Positions 32,805-43,820 are shown, counted from the stretch's first letter. The stretch: DNA of 64,000 bases from Rhabdophis nuchalis (GCA_039707465.1 CM077648.1:22816119-22880118), one strand, 5' to 3'. A program made the numbers and translations. The notes: generated by a model not told the origin, from the letters alone.

Positions 32805-35729
32805 ATAATAATAATAATTATTATTATTATTTTATTTCTTGACCGCTCCTCTCCCCACGGGGACTCGGAGCGGTGCACAGGGAAAACTAAAACCATAAAT
32901 ACAATACAATCAAAACAACATCTTAAAAACAAATTAAACAGTGCCTGTGCTAAAATACCCATTATAACTAAAATTCCCTACACAACTAAAACCCCATAGA
33001 GAGAGACTACCCCAGGCCGGCCAAGCAGAAAAAATATGTTTTTAATTTCAGACGGAAGGAGCGGAGGTCCGTGGTTGTTCTAATGTCGGGGGGAAGGTCA
33101 TTCCAGAGGGCTGGGCCCGCCACAGAGAGAGCCCTTCCCCTGGGCGTCGCCCGCTGACAAAGTCTAGTGGACGGCACCCGGATAAGTCCCTCTCTGTGGG
33201 AGCGAATTGGCCGTGAGGATGTATGAGGCAGGATCCGATCCCGCAAGTAGCTAGGTCCCGAGCCATGGAGCGCTTTAAAGATGATAATTAATACCTTGAA
33301 GCGCACCCAGAAGACGACAGGCAGCCAGTGCAGCTCGCGCAGGAGAGGTGTTACATGGGTAAACCTAGAAGTACCCAGGATTGCCCGCGCGGCTGCGTTC
33401 TGGACCATCTGCAGTCTCCGGGTGCACCTCAAGGGAAGCCCCATGTAGAGAGAGTTACAATAGTCCAGTTGTGACGTCACGAGAGCATGAGTGACTGTGC
33501 GAAGGGCGTCCCGATCCAATAGGGGGCGCAACTGGCGAACCAGGCGGACCTGGTAAAACGCCCTCCTAGCCACGGCTGTCACTTGATCTTCCATGGACAG
33601 CCGGGCATCTAGGAGGACACCCAAGTTGCGCGCCCCGTCCACAGGGGCAAGATGTTCGCCCCCTATGGCCAGCGATGGAATTAGCTGGTTGAATCGGGCA
33701 GCCGGAAACCACAGCCACTCGGTCTTGGTCGGGTTGAGCTTAAGTCCGTTACTTCCCATCCATCTCCGCACGGCTTCCAGGCACTGGCACATCACCGCTA
33801 CGGCATCGTTGGGGTGGTTTGGGGTAGATATATACAACTGAGTATCATCAGCGTATAGATGGTATTCTACCCCAAAACCACGGATGATCTCACCCAGCGG
33901 CTTCATGTATGTGTTAAACAGGAGAGGCGAGAGGACCGACCCCTGAGGCACCCCACAAGTGAGTGGTCTCGAGGTCGACCTCTGCCCCCCTGTCAACACA
34001 AATTGCGATCGGCCAGAGAGGTAGGAGGAGAACCACCGAAAACGGTGCCTCCCACTCCCAACCCCCCCAGCCGATGCAATAGGATACCATGGTCGATGGT
34101 ATCGAAAGCCGCCGAGAGGTCTAATAGGACCAGGATGGAGGAACAACCCCCATCTCTGGCCCTCCAGAGATCATCAACCAACGCGACCAATGCCGTCTCA
34201 GTGCTGTGCCCGGGCCGAAAGCCGGACTGGCGCGGATCTAGATAATCAACTTCCTCCAGGTGACGGGGAAACTGTTGTGCCACCACACTCTCAACAACCT
34301 TCGCCAGAAAGGGAAGGTTGGAGACTGGACGATAGTTGTTTAAAAGAGCTGGATCCAAAGAGGGCTTCTTAAGGAGGGGCCTCACCATCGCTTCTTTTAG
34401 GGAAGCAGGCAAGGAACCCTCACTTAAGGATGCGTTGACAACCTCTTGGAGCCAGCCTCGTGTCACCTCCCAGGATGCCAGTACAAGCCAGGAGGGGCAT
34501 GGGTCCAATAAACATGTGGTGGCTCGCAGTCGCCCACGTAACCTGTCCATATCATCGGAAGTAACGGAGTCAAACTCCTCCCAAACAAGATCTGTCTCGT
34601 GGCATCCCACTGGGCCATCAATGGAGGGTAGCCCGTTCTGTATCTGAGCGGTTTTCTCCTGCAGAAAAGTCACAAATTCCTCTGCTCTACCCTGTAATGG
34701 GGCTTCCCGCACCCTTTGTTGAAGTAGGGAGCGGGTCACCCTAAACAGGGCGGCAGGGCGGTTTTCTGCGGATGCTATGAGAGTAGCACAATGATGGCGT
34801 TGGCCACTCTCAGCGCCACAATGTAAGTCCGTAAATGGGCTGTTACCTGTGTCCGGTCAGATTCAGATCGGGTAGACCTCCATCTTCCCTCTAGGCATCT
34901 CTTGCGGCGTTTCATCACCCGCAGCTCCTCGGTAAACCAAGGGGCCAGGGTGGTTCGCCGCCGCAAGAGAGGCCGCAAGGGTGCGACCCAATCCAAGGCT
35001 CCCACGGCCGCACTGTTCCATGCGGCCGTGAGGTCCTCTATTGGGGCACGGGTCAGGGGTACAGGAAATGGCCCAAGCGCCGTCTGGAACCCATCCGGGT
35101 CCATCAGGCGCCTGGGGCGGTACCAGATTGGAGACTCTGGTTCCGCCTCCCCGCGGAGGGGAGCAGCGGTCGGAAAGTCGAGCCGGAGAAGTGAGTGGTC
35201 TGACCATGACAAGGGCGTGATGACTATATCCCCTATGCCCAGGTCACTCTTCCATTGGCCAGAGACAAAGATGAGATCCGGCGTATGTCCACCCTCGTGA
35301 GTGGGGCCTCGAATTACTTGGGTCAGGTCCATGGCCGTCATGGAAGCCATGAACTCCCGAGCTGCCTCGGATGATTCGCCCAACGATGGCAGGTTAAAGT
35401 CCCCCATGACTAAAAGTCTGGGAGTCTCCATTGCCACCGTAGCGATCACCTCCAGGAGCTCGGGCAGGGCTGCTGTTACATAGCAGGGAGCCAGGTATAT
35501 AACCAGCAAGCCCAACTGCCTCCCTAGGCCCCACTTCACGCAGAGGGACTCACAGCCGGTAGTCTGTGGCACAATGGTCTCTCTCGGCTCAAGACTTTCC
35601 TTAACAATAATCGCTACCCCACCGCCCCTGCCAAGGGCCCGAGGCTGATGAAAAGCACGGTAGCCTGGCGGGCACATTTCAACGAGGGGGAGTCCACCCT
35701 CGTGGCCCAACCAGGTCTCCGCTATTCCT
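32805..35729 (-). mobile_element. L2 LINE, 2.9 kb, inserted inside another L2
   Basis: The innermost L2. It is truncated inside the endonuclease domain (starts at GIAETWLGHE) and ends in a TTATTATTAT tail near 32,805. It is flanked by GTT (32,802-32,804 and 35,730-35,732) of the host L2, so host codons DIRTT and TTDLRS are separated by it. It encodes MGDFNLP, an intact [32 protein letters not shown] and [10 protein letters not shown]. Confidence 0.9.
33007..35729 (-). pseudogene. L2 ORF2 (partial endonuclease and RT), frameshifted
   Basis: Three overlapping minus frames make up one L2 ORF2. The endonuclease and linker run to about 34,800, where a 1-nt change shifts the frame after RVAN. The RT N-half runs to about 34,050, where a second shift follows GVGGTV. 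The RT C-half, with the YADD block near 33,847-33,858, runs to the end at 33,007. The endonuclease lacks its N-terminal NARS segment through 5' truncation. Compared with the 4.6-8.5 kb copy it keeps SWSDH and [11 protein letters not shown], which helps place the lesions there. Not functional. Confidence 0.85.
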
Positions 35730-36177
35730 GTTGTTCTAATGTCGGGGGGAAGGTCGTTCCAGAGGGCTGGGCCCGCCACAGAGAAGGCCCTTCCCCTGGG
35801 CGTCGCCCGCTGACAGAGTCTAGTGGACGGCACCCGGAGAAGTCCCTCTCTATGGGAGCGGATCGGCCGTGAGGATGTATGGGGCAGGATCCGATCCCGC
35901 AAATACAAGTGAAGGGGGCACTTGTGATGGTCTGAGCATTCTGCCAGCGAAAACAGGCTCCCGAGCTCCATTTTCGGCTGCGATGGCCTCCTTTAACCCT
36001 CAGTGGCACCGTAGGCCAGTCCTTCATTGTTTCCAGGTTGGCTGCTCAGGCCAGATCTAAGTACCCTTCAGGTCATATCTGGCCTGCTGGCCTTGTGTTT
36101 GACACCCTTCTTCTAGGATATGCTCCACTGGCAAACCCCATTGCTGAATTTAAACAAATGGAGGATTGTTTTATCTT

Positions 36178-36416
36178 TAGCAATAGCACTTAGACTTATA
36201 TATGACTTCATCGTGCTTTTACAGCTCTCTCTAAGCAGTTTACAAAGTCAGCATATTGTCCCCAACAATCTGGGTCCTCATTTTACCCATCTCGGAAGGA
36301 TGGAAGGCTGAGTCAACCCTGAGCTGGTGAGATTTGAACTGCCAAACTGCACCTAGGCGTCAGCTGAAGTAGCCTGCAGTACTGCACTCTAACCACTGCG
36401 CCACCTTGGCTCTTTA
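36178..36416 (-). repeat. tRNA-derived SINE, family 2
   Basis: A full copy. The minus strand starts GAGCCAAGGTGGCGCAGTGG with A-box-like TTAGAGTGCAGTACTGCAGG and B-box-like GGCAGTTCAAATCTCACC, then GGTAAAATGAGGACCCAGAT, and ends CTAAGTGCTATTGC. Confidence 0.75.
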
Positions 36417-36419
36417 GTT

Positions 36420-37500
36420 ACCAAGCCGTGATAAACTGATTTGTGTTTAACAACAAACCATAACCAATAGATTCAGACATCATGCAAAGCTCAAACCAAC
36501 CAGGTCATTAGATGCAAATCAGATGTATGTAAAGACAAAACTACCTTACAAGGACGAGTTCATTCAAGAAAGAATTGCAGCCAATTATGGGAAATTAAAA
36601 GTAATACTGTATGACATGTTTATTTTGCATATTGAATTATACATACCTAAATATCCATTTTGAATGTCTGCTAAAATAAAATAGTATAGCCTTAGGGATA
36701 TGTCTGTGCATGGGTATTCATAATCAAGTAACACTATGTAGTTAGCAAAGTAGTGTGCCAGTTTTATGATCACCCAAGATTTAAAAAAGTGAACCTTATT
36801 TAAATTATAAGAGTATTAATGAATTGCTGTATATATTCTAATAAATGACTTCTCCTCCTCCTCCCCACACCACCCCAGGCAGACTTTTCATAGTACCTTG
36901 TAATGGAAAATAAGTGCTGGAACAGCCAGATCTCAATCTGTTCCCATAAAAGTCAAATATTTACAAAGCAACACGCTGAACCTTGAAGGTTATTGTCAAG
37001 TCTAAAAGGTTTTAATGAATATAATTGATTTGAAACATGCCTATTACAATGTTCTTTGTCAGGCTCAACTATCTTCTGAATATGTTCTACTAAAAGAAGC
37101 TTTGATACCAGATACACAGATGGGAGACAAGCTGTCCCTCCCTTGACGTGCCCTTTTCCCCAAAGCCATACTGAAAAAGGTAATGGAATCCATGTTCCGA
37201 CTTCATGCAATGTCTTCTTGTGCCTTGGAATGCTGGCCAGGCCAAGCCACATTTACAAATCGTGCTCCTTAGATTGATGGTTCAGTGCAAAGAAAATCCA
37301 CTCTTCTATGCACTTGCTAACCGTTTCTCCATATAAATGCAAATGATGTGTAATAATATGAGTTGTACACCAATAAAGTGTGTAAAACATCTAAACATTG
37401 TGATAGAATGCAACAGTAAAAGAAAAAAATAGAGCTTCATGATGCAAGTTTTCTCATATTTTTCAAAAGGAGCAGGTTTGGGAATATGTATTAGTTATAG
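36420..37500. other. Unassigned AT-rich DNA
   Basis: No gene or element boundary recognised. Confidence 0.35.
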
Positions 37501-37667
37501 TGTGTGTGTGTATATATATATATAGTGATATAGTTGTATAGCTATACAGTTATACTGTTATATTGTTATATATATCTATATATAGTTGTTATATAGTTAT
37601 GCAGATATATAGCTATATAGCTATATAGTTATATAGTTATATAGTTATAGTTATATAGGTAGATATA
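37501..37667 (+). repeat. TATA/TATAG-rich array
   Basis: TG repeat, then TATATATATA, then many imperfect copies of TATAGTTATATAGTTATA and TATAGCTATATAG. Highly self-complementary. Confidence 0.8.
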
Positions 37668-37905
37668 CCGTTTGTCTGAAAATAAGACCTCCCTTGATAA
37701 TAAGCTCAATTGGACTTTTGAGCACATGCACTAAAATAATCCCTCCCCCAAAAATAAGCCCTCCCCCAAAATATTGCAACATAGAAGCAGCCATGAAGTG
37801 ACCATGCTTGCCACCTTCTCCACCTCAAAAATGATAAGGCCAAGCGCTTATTTCAGGGATCAAAAGAAAATAAGACCCTGTCTTATTTTTGGGGAAACAC
37901 AATAC
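37668..37905. mobile_element. DNA-transposon relic with CTGAAAATAAGAC ends
   Basis: Left end ACCGTTTGTCTGAAAATAAG; right end CTTATTTTTGGGGAAACAC. The interior includes CAAGCGCTTATTTC and GCACATGCACTAAAATAA. An inverted relative lies at 45,808-46,041. No coding sequence; superfamily unclear. Confidence 0.65.
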
Positions 37906-37946
37906 TTATCTCTGTGTATGTGAATGTGTGTGTTTTATATACGTAT

Positions 37947-37949
<3 letters not shown>

Positions 37950-37982
<33 letters not shown>
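37950..37982 (+). repeat. (GT)n microsatellite
   Basis: A GTGTGT run of about 15 units followed by ATACATACACATATG. Confidence 0.85.
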
Positions 37983-37983
<1 letters not shown>

Positions 37984-38092
37984 CATACACATATGTTTAA
38001 CACAATATAACTTCAGGACACTGCTCAAAAATGTTTCTACAATGTCTACGAAGATTCCCAGTCATTAAGATCATGGTTGTACCCCACAAAGG

Positions 38093-38285
38093 AAACTTAA
38101 CTTGAACCTTGAAACACCTTGAAGACGTTTCGCTTCTCATCCAAGAAGCTTCTCTACTTCTGACTAAATCCTTCCATTTTCCATCTTTCAATCAGAACTG
38201 AAGAAGGTTCTTGGATGAGAAGAAAATGTCTTCAAGGGGAAAAAAAAAGTCCAGTTGCCTTTTGGAAAAAAAGCACCTTCCTTTC
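38093..38285. repeat. Inverted dispersed-repeat ends, family uncertain
   Basis: CTTGAAGACGTTTCGCTTCT near 38,109 and its imperfect complement GGATGAGAAGAAAATGTCTT near 38,213 face each other, followed by AAGTCCAGTTGCCTTTTGG. The latter phrase recurs at 58,333-58,352. It may be a Penelope-like or other retroelement terminus; the class is a guess. Confidence 0.45.
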
Positions 38286-38541
38286 TACAATGTTTTCACT
38301 TATTTATGTTTTTAAATATACCATCTATAGGCTGCATTTCAATGCTATTCAGTGCTGTTACCAGTTGCTGGTATAATATAATTAGTTAATTAAATATGAA
38401 GTACAAATATTTTATGCACAAATAAGAATTTTCTCTTAAGCAAGTGGTTAAGAGAAAATTCTTGTTTTTGTAAAAATATTTGTACTTTGTATTTAATTAA
38501 TTAATTATAACTGCAACTGTCAAGGCTTCTTGTCCATAGAC

Positions 38542-38736
38542 CAGTGGTTCTCAACTTTCCCAATGCCGTGACCCTTTAATACAGTTTCTCATGTTGTGGT
38601 GACCCCCAACCACAAAATTGGTGTCTCAGTTCCTAAGACAATCGAAAATATGTGTTTTCTGATAGTCTTAGGTGACCCCTGTGAAAGAGTCATTCGACCC
38701 CCAAAGGGGTCCTGACCCACAGGTTGAGAACCACTG
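38542..38736. mobile_element. SPIN-type hAT MITE
   Basis: Ends CAGTGGTTCTCAACTTTCC and CAGGTTGAGAACCACTG. The interior carries ATGCCGTGACCCTTTAATAC, GTTGTGGTGACCCCCAAC, ATGTGTTTTCTGATAGTCTT and GACCCCCAAAGGGGTCCTGA. These match the SPIN non-autonomous consensus as I recall it. The flanks CCATAGAC (38,534-38,541) and CCATAGGC (38,737-38,744) match 7 of 8. SPIN is a hAT family reported to have spread horizontally among tetrapods, including squamates. Confidence 0.88.
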
Positions 38737-38803
38737 CCATAGGCTTTTGTGTGGATACATGCATGTGTGTATGTAAGCCTTTGTAGTAAAAGTTTGGAAA
38801 TAT

Positions 38804-38810
<7 letters not shown>

Positions 38811-38902
<92 letters not shown>

Positions 38903-38903
38903 A
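38811..38903 (+). repeat. (CT)n then (CA)n compound microsatellite
   Basis: About 36 CT units followed by about 10 CA units and TATATA. The Arg-Glu frame on the minus strand is an artefact of the repeat. Confidence 0.95.
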
Positions 38904-38989
38904 ATATATGCATTAAATATATATATATACTATATATATATAACTGGTGGGATTTGTACTGTGGTTAGCAGTTTCTTGATTTATGTAAT

Positions 38990-41627
38990 ATTTTTTTACA
39001 GTTTAAAAATACAAAGATAAATATAAAAAATGCAGACAGAAAAAAGGGAGAAAGGAAAAAATATAAAGAAAAATGTAAGTAAAGAAATTACTTCCTTCTT
39101 CATCAAGACATGAACAAACAAATTTAGAAGCTTAGCACCTTCTCTAAGATTTCAACCAAAAATCTCTTCATCTCATATTTCATCTAGCCATCTTCTTCTT
39201 ACTCAGAGCAGCTTACTTCCTGTGACAATGTTTAACATCATCAGGCATCAACATCTTCCTATCCCAGTTTCATGGGAAGGACTTGATAGGTGGATAAAAA
39301 GGCCAAATTCAGTCTGAACATTTGGCTGACTACGATGAATCATCATCATAATTATTAACATTATATTACATGTTACTGACTAAATTAGTTCATTACTAAT
39401 TAACTTATATCCTTAGGTATGCACATACCTAGATATTTAATGAGTTTGGTATACATACAGAATTAATATTCCTTAATGATTCATCCACCGGCATCAATTT
39501 CATTTTAGACCAATTAACAGAATATCCTGCTATTTTACTTAAAGTATTGGTCAATTGCTAACATTGGAATACTAGTGTGGAATTTAGAAATGAAGAAGGT
39601 CATTTGCAAATAAAATCAATTTGTATTCAACTGAATTAGATACAAGCCCACAAATATTCCTAGACTGATTGTCTGGTAGTATAAATCAAGAATTCCATGC
39701 AGATATTAAAAAACAGGCTGAAAATGGACATATTTGTTCCTCTAAATAATAGGAAAGCAGCAGAGAACATTACATTAACTTTTACTCTCTATATTAACAA
39801 CTCATATCTTGGTGACTCTTGATGAAGATTCATATCTTATGAATCCCAAAGGAAGTTCCAACCTATTTAGTTCACCCAACCTGTACTTTTTATATACTGC
39901 ATTTTGTCAAAGGTTATTCCAGCAACTAATAATAAAATTACAAATTACAAATTTTTCAAGTGGTCTATTAAGTGTACAATTAAGCTAATTTGCCTGTGGT
40001 TTGCATAATTTTTACAAAACTGCTTGATCATTCTTAATAACAAACGATACTGCTTGCTGTAATCTATTTGCTAACACCGTTGTTCAGATCTTTGTATCAA
40101 CATCAAGCAGAGATTGGACGATAATTAGCACAATGTATGATTGGACGATAATTAGCACAATGTATGATTGGACGATAATTAGTACAAGGTCTTTACCTGC
40201 TCTGGTATAATAATAATACAAACTGATTAAATGCCACTGATAAAATTCCCTTATCAAATACCTCATCATTCAATTGACAAAGTTTTGGTACCAAAAGATC
40301 TATAAATATTTTATATGGCTCTATAGAGAGTCCATCCAATCTTGGTGTTTTACCACTCGCTATTTTTAAATCTCTTCCTCAGGTAATTTTATGTAGAAGG
40401 CCTCTTTATCTTCTTTGATATATTTTTTGGTTTGCTATATAATTCTGAATATAATTCAGGTCTTCCCCGTTTTGTACATTATTATCTCTAATAATTGGAA
40501 TCATTGCCTTACCTTTCTTTTGTTTTAAGTGATTGGTGATTCTCCTGTTCTCTCAAGAGCCTTTGTTATAATCGCATTAGATGAATTATGCCTGGTGTGA
40601 CATTGTAGTATTTAGTTCATATTTCTTTTTTGTGTACAAAGTAATAGATTGGCATGTAACCATCTGTGCCCATAACCTTTCAGTTCACCTTTCAAATTAT
40701 TTTCCCTTTTATTTTTAATCTTACTTTTGCATGATGCATGGGCAATAATTTGATTTTGATGTAGGTTTTATATGCTTCCAGTTCAAAAATGTGAGCACTT
40801 GATATTTCTGAATTCTAATCAAACTGTTGTAAGATGTCTACCCACATTTGTTGTACAATTTTTTATTATTCAATAAGGAGACATTAAAATACCAATTTCT
40901 CAGTACCTTGACTAGTTTCAGAAGTGAACATTTCAAAGTAATCACACTATAGTCGGATGCATAAGAAATATTTGGTGATATAAAGTCAGTGATGTTAAAA
41001 ATGTATGCTCTATTTTGGTTGCATATATCAAAGGTCTATCAGAGATGTATTCAATTCTTCCCTATAATTATTTCTCCCACTAATGATTGGTGTCATGCTG
41101 GTGAATTTCTATCAAGCTCAGGATCCAGTATTTCATTAAAATCTTCTCATATTACCACTTTGTCATAAATACACTCATCCAAGTATCAAAAACATGCTTA
41201 AAATGTAACAGGAGTATCTAAATTTGGCCCACAAACATTAACCAAAGCTATTGCAGTCCTTGATACTTTAGCACATACAATTAAATAAGAAATAATGTCA
41301 ATTTTACATCAATTGAAAATCGCTTTTGAACCAAGCCTTTTGCTTTCATCAAAGTATCTGTGAGATTAAACCTGTCCACCCAATTCAATTATACCAATTA
41401 ACAGAATATCCTGCTATTTTAGTAAAAGTATTTGTCATTTACTAACTTTGGAATAGTAGTGTGAGATTTAGAAATAAGGTGAAGAAGGTCATTAATAAAG
41501 ATTTATCCTGTTCCATATGAGTCTCTTGTAGATAAACAATGTCCGCCCTTAACAATTTTAAAGGTTACATTTTGTTTCTTAGATTCTCACAACCCTTTCA
41601 CATTAATTCACCCTTACACAAAGATGC
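38990..41627 (-). mobile_element. Decayed, rearranged L1 LINE (ORF2 relic)
   Basis: On the minus strand, near 41,575-41,525 it reads LRADIVYLQETHMEQDK, the L1 endonuclease start. Near 41,275-41,200 it gives ALVNVCGPNLDTPV, and near 40,370-40,240 GKTPRLDGLSIEPYKIF, the RT entry block. Stops and indels are frequent. Two segments are displaced copies: 41,387-41,507 repeats 39,508-39,610 inside the endonuclease region, and 40,112-40,187 holds a 27-bp tandem repeat. The 5' end is truncated in the endonuclease; the 3' boundary is approximate. Confidence 0.7.
40112..40187 (+). repeat. 27-bp tandem repeat, about 2.8 copies
   Basis: The unit ATTGGACGATAATTAGCACA plus ATGTATG recurs three times, the last one diverging after GTACAAGG. 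It lies within the L1 relic and produces the repeated IVLIIVQSY peptide on the minus strand. Confidence 0.85.
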
Positions 41628-41906
41628 TTCTACATACTAACCTATGACTATCACTAAGTGTTGTATCTTATGATTCTTGATGAATGTATCTTATTTTTCT
41701 TTATGTACACTGAGAGCATATGCACCAAAGACAAATTCCTTGTGTGTCCAATCACACTTGGCCAATAAAGAATTCTATTCTATTCTATTCTATTCTAGGC
41801 CATGCCATGCCATGCCATGTCATGCCATTAACTCTTCCTGAATTCCTGATGTCGCATAAGTGACAATTCTCACTTTCCCCAAAACTCTCAGTTTCCCCAA
41901 AAAAGC
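41628..41906 (+). mobile_element. CR1-L3 3' end with (ATTCT)n tail, first duplicate
   Basis: ACACAAAGATGCTTCTACAT, then CACTGAGAGCATATGCACC and CAATCACACTTGGCC, then ATTCTATTCTATTCTATTCT and GCCATGCCATGCC. The whole block is repeated at 42,148-42,465. Confidence 0.8.
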
Positions 41907-42138
41907 ATTAGTGATTCCCCTGTTCTCTCAAGAGCCTCTGTTATAACTATATTAGATGAATTATGCTTGGTGTGATATAGTAGTATTTATTTCATATTTC
42001 TTTTTTGTGTTTTTTCTGTACAAAGTAATAGATGGGCATGTAAGCATCTGTGCCCATAACCTTTCAGTTCACCTTTCAAATTATTTTCCCTTTTATTTTT
42101 AATCTTACTTTTGCATGATGCATGGGCAATAATTTGGG
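41907..42138 (-). mobile_element. Second copy of the L1 segment at 40,525-40,757
   Basis: It shares GATTCCCCTGTTCTCTCAAG, GTAATAGATGGGCATGTAAG and CTTTTGCATGATGCATGGGC with 40,525-40,757 in the same orientation, with scattered substitutions and an extra GTGTTTTTTC insertion. Confidence 0.8.
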
Positions 42139-42147
42139 CAACCCATA

Positions 42148-42465
42148 CACAAAGATGCTTATACATACTAACCTATGACTATCACTAAGTGTTGTATCTT
42201 ATGATTCTTGATGAATGTATTCTATTTTATTTTTCATTATGTACTGAGACCGTATGCACCTAAGTCAAATTCCTTGTGTGTCCAATCACACTTGGCCAAT
42301 AAAGAATTCAATGCTATGCTATGCTATGCTATGCTATGCTATGCTATGCTATGCTATGCTATGCTATTCCATCCCATCCCATCCCATTCCATTAATTCTT
42401 CCTGAATTCCTGCTGTCACATACAGTAAGTGACAGTTCTCCATTTCAGTTTCCCCAAAAAAGCAG
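42148..42465 (+). mobile_element. CR1-L3 3' end with (ATGCT)n tail, second duplicate
   Basis: A duplicate of 41,628-41,906. Here the tail is about eleven ATGCT units (42,310-42,366) followed by CCATCCCATCCC, where the first copy has ATTCT and GCCAT units. The flank AATTCTTCCTGAATTCCTG is shared by both. Confidence 0.8.
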
Positions 42466-42469
42466 CCTA

Positions 42470-43220
42470 TGTCCAACAACACCAATATTCAGGATTTTTT
42501 CAGAACTCTTCGGGTTGAGGAAACAATGCCACTGTAGAATAATATTTAGCCTTCCATTACCTGACTCTTTATGACCTCTTTGGTATTAAAGTAAAATACA
42601 CTATTGTGTTTCTTCCAAAACTCTAACATGTGGCACTCATCTTTTCTATTCAGAAATGCACCTTGCTTCCTCTGTACACCATGGCTCCAATTTCTATTTC
42701 ATGAATTCCAGATACGTATTTCTTTTCTGTAGGATGCTACTGCCAAATATTTAGCACTGGGAAGCTTCTATTATATTTCTGATTTTAAAAAATCTGTGAA
42801 ATTATTGAAGACTGCTAGAACATGTTGCTTGCGTTCCCAAACTTTGTTTATTTCCCTTAAGATCATTCCATCTGTTGTACTCAGCTGCTCAACAATTTTT
42901 TCCGTATTTTACAGTTTTAACTTTGGCAAGGATTGTTTTTCCCCCCTCTGCCTTTCCAGCCTTAAAGCAATGGCTACAGTTCCAACAGCATTTGGTTCAA
43001 ATGGAAAAGTAAGATCCATTTATCAACTGTTTTAGTGAAACTTAGTCTCCTTTCTTTGTGCATTGTACTTCTATAATAAAATTAATGTTGCTTCTTGGCT
43101 TCCTGTTTCGGAATCAAGAATTCAAAGATTAAAATGTTCCTTAAGTCTTGTTTAGCACTAAGTGCTCAATATAGCTAAGTGGTATGCTTAGTTAGGGCTC
43201 CTTCCCTTGGATCTATCAAG
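42470..43220. other. Unassigned DNA with one exon-like segment
   Basis: No repeat ends recognised. A 49-bp segment at 42,960-43,008 has a strong acceptor-like pyrimidine tract and AG before it and GTAAGA after it; see findings. No homology recognised. Confidence 0.3.
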
Positions 43221-43226
43221 AGATAT

Positions 43227-43820
43227 TGTTGTGTCCTGCTGGCGGCCAGCAGAGCTGGCAGCAAAGTCCAACAATGAGGAGGTTGGGGAGGAATATGGGC
43301 CAGTCCTGGGGGCTGATGAAAACTCAGATGAGGGCTCTGAGGGAGGCAGAGAGGGAGCTAGACAGCAGTGAGGTAGAGGAACAGCTGGAGCCTGTTCCCA
43401 GTATGTTCGTGCACAGAGCTGCTAGAAGACAAGAACAAGACAAGAAAACAGGGTCGATTTAGGAATAAAGCCACACCTTTGAGGTGATTGGCCCCTCCCA
43501 TAGGAAACAAAAGAGGAGCAAACGGGGAGTGGGCTTTTGCAGGAAACAATTCGTTCATTCGCTTGTTTCAAGAGTAGAAAGTTCTGTTTGTGACCATAAG
43601 ACACTGTGTGCCACATTTTGCCTTGCCCTGCGTTTGGAAACTAGTTATCTGGCAGCTTCCCCAAATGAGATAAGGTTCATGTTGATAAATATTCCTTGGA
43701 AAGACTGTGTGCTAAGCCTTGCTAACTGTGAATGAAAGGAATTCAGTCATGTAAATAAAAGGGGTTTTGCTGGGACCAAGACTCTGCTTCTTGCTTTTTA
43801 AGGAAGCCTGGATCAGAACA
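43227..43820 (+). mobile_element. Solo LTR, 594 bp, with 5-bp TSD
   Basis: Starts TGTTGTGTCCTGCTGGCGGC and ends GGAAGCCTGGATCAGAACA. GATAT lies at 43,222-43,226 and 43,821-43,825, a perfect 5-bp duplication. A polyadenylation-like AATAAA lies near 43,756 before GGGGTTTTGCTGGG. No internal gag/pol is present, so it is a solo LTR left by recombination. The open frame at its start (43,226-43,462) is likely incidental U3 sequence. The 5-bp duplication fits a Gypsy or ERV-type integrase. Confidence 0.8.

Larger units (their letters stand above)
30541..35909 (-). mobile_element. 5'-truncated L2 LINE, itself split twice
   Basis: The second layer, inserted in the hAT with a likely TGAA duplication (30,537-30,540 and 35,910-35,913). 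On the minus strand its pieces are 35,909-35,730 (YLRDRILPH to the DIRTT codons), 32,804-32,667 ([20 protein letters not shown] and 3' UTR) and 30,674-30,541 (the rest of the 3' UTR and a TTA-rich tail). The three pieces join collinearly to an ordinary L2 3' end when the two inserts are ignored. Confidence 0.85.
30424..36110. mobile_element. hAT MITE (CAGGGGTGTCAAACTC family) split by nested LINEs
   Basis: The outermost layer. The left terminus CAGGGGTGTCAAACTC starts at 30,424 and the right terminus TGTTTGACACCCTTC ends at 36,110. The 8-bp flanks TTCTAGAG (30,416-30,423) and TTCTAGGA (36,111-36,118) match at six positions. Own sequence is only about 30,424-30,540 and 35,910-36,110, together close to the 343 bp of the intact copy at 48,107-48,449. 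The remainder is inserted LINE DNA. Confidence 0.85.

Noticed and set aside
34775..35971. A minus-strand frame fusing an L2 C-terminal segment to an L2 endonuclease, looking like a chimeric gene
   Set aside because: The junction is the 5' edge of one L2 inserted into another. The interrupted host L2 resumes at 32,804 with a GTT duplication, so the fusion is a by-product of nesting.
38589..38903. An Arg-Glu repeat protein on the minus strand
   Set aside because: Translation of a (CT)n microsatellite next to a SPIN element.
43226..43462. A 78-codon frame with charged residues at 43.2 kb
   Set aside because: It coincides with the start of a solo LTR with a perfect target duplication and has no recognisable domain.
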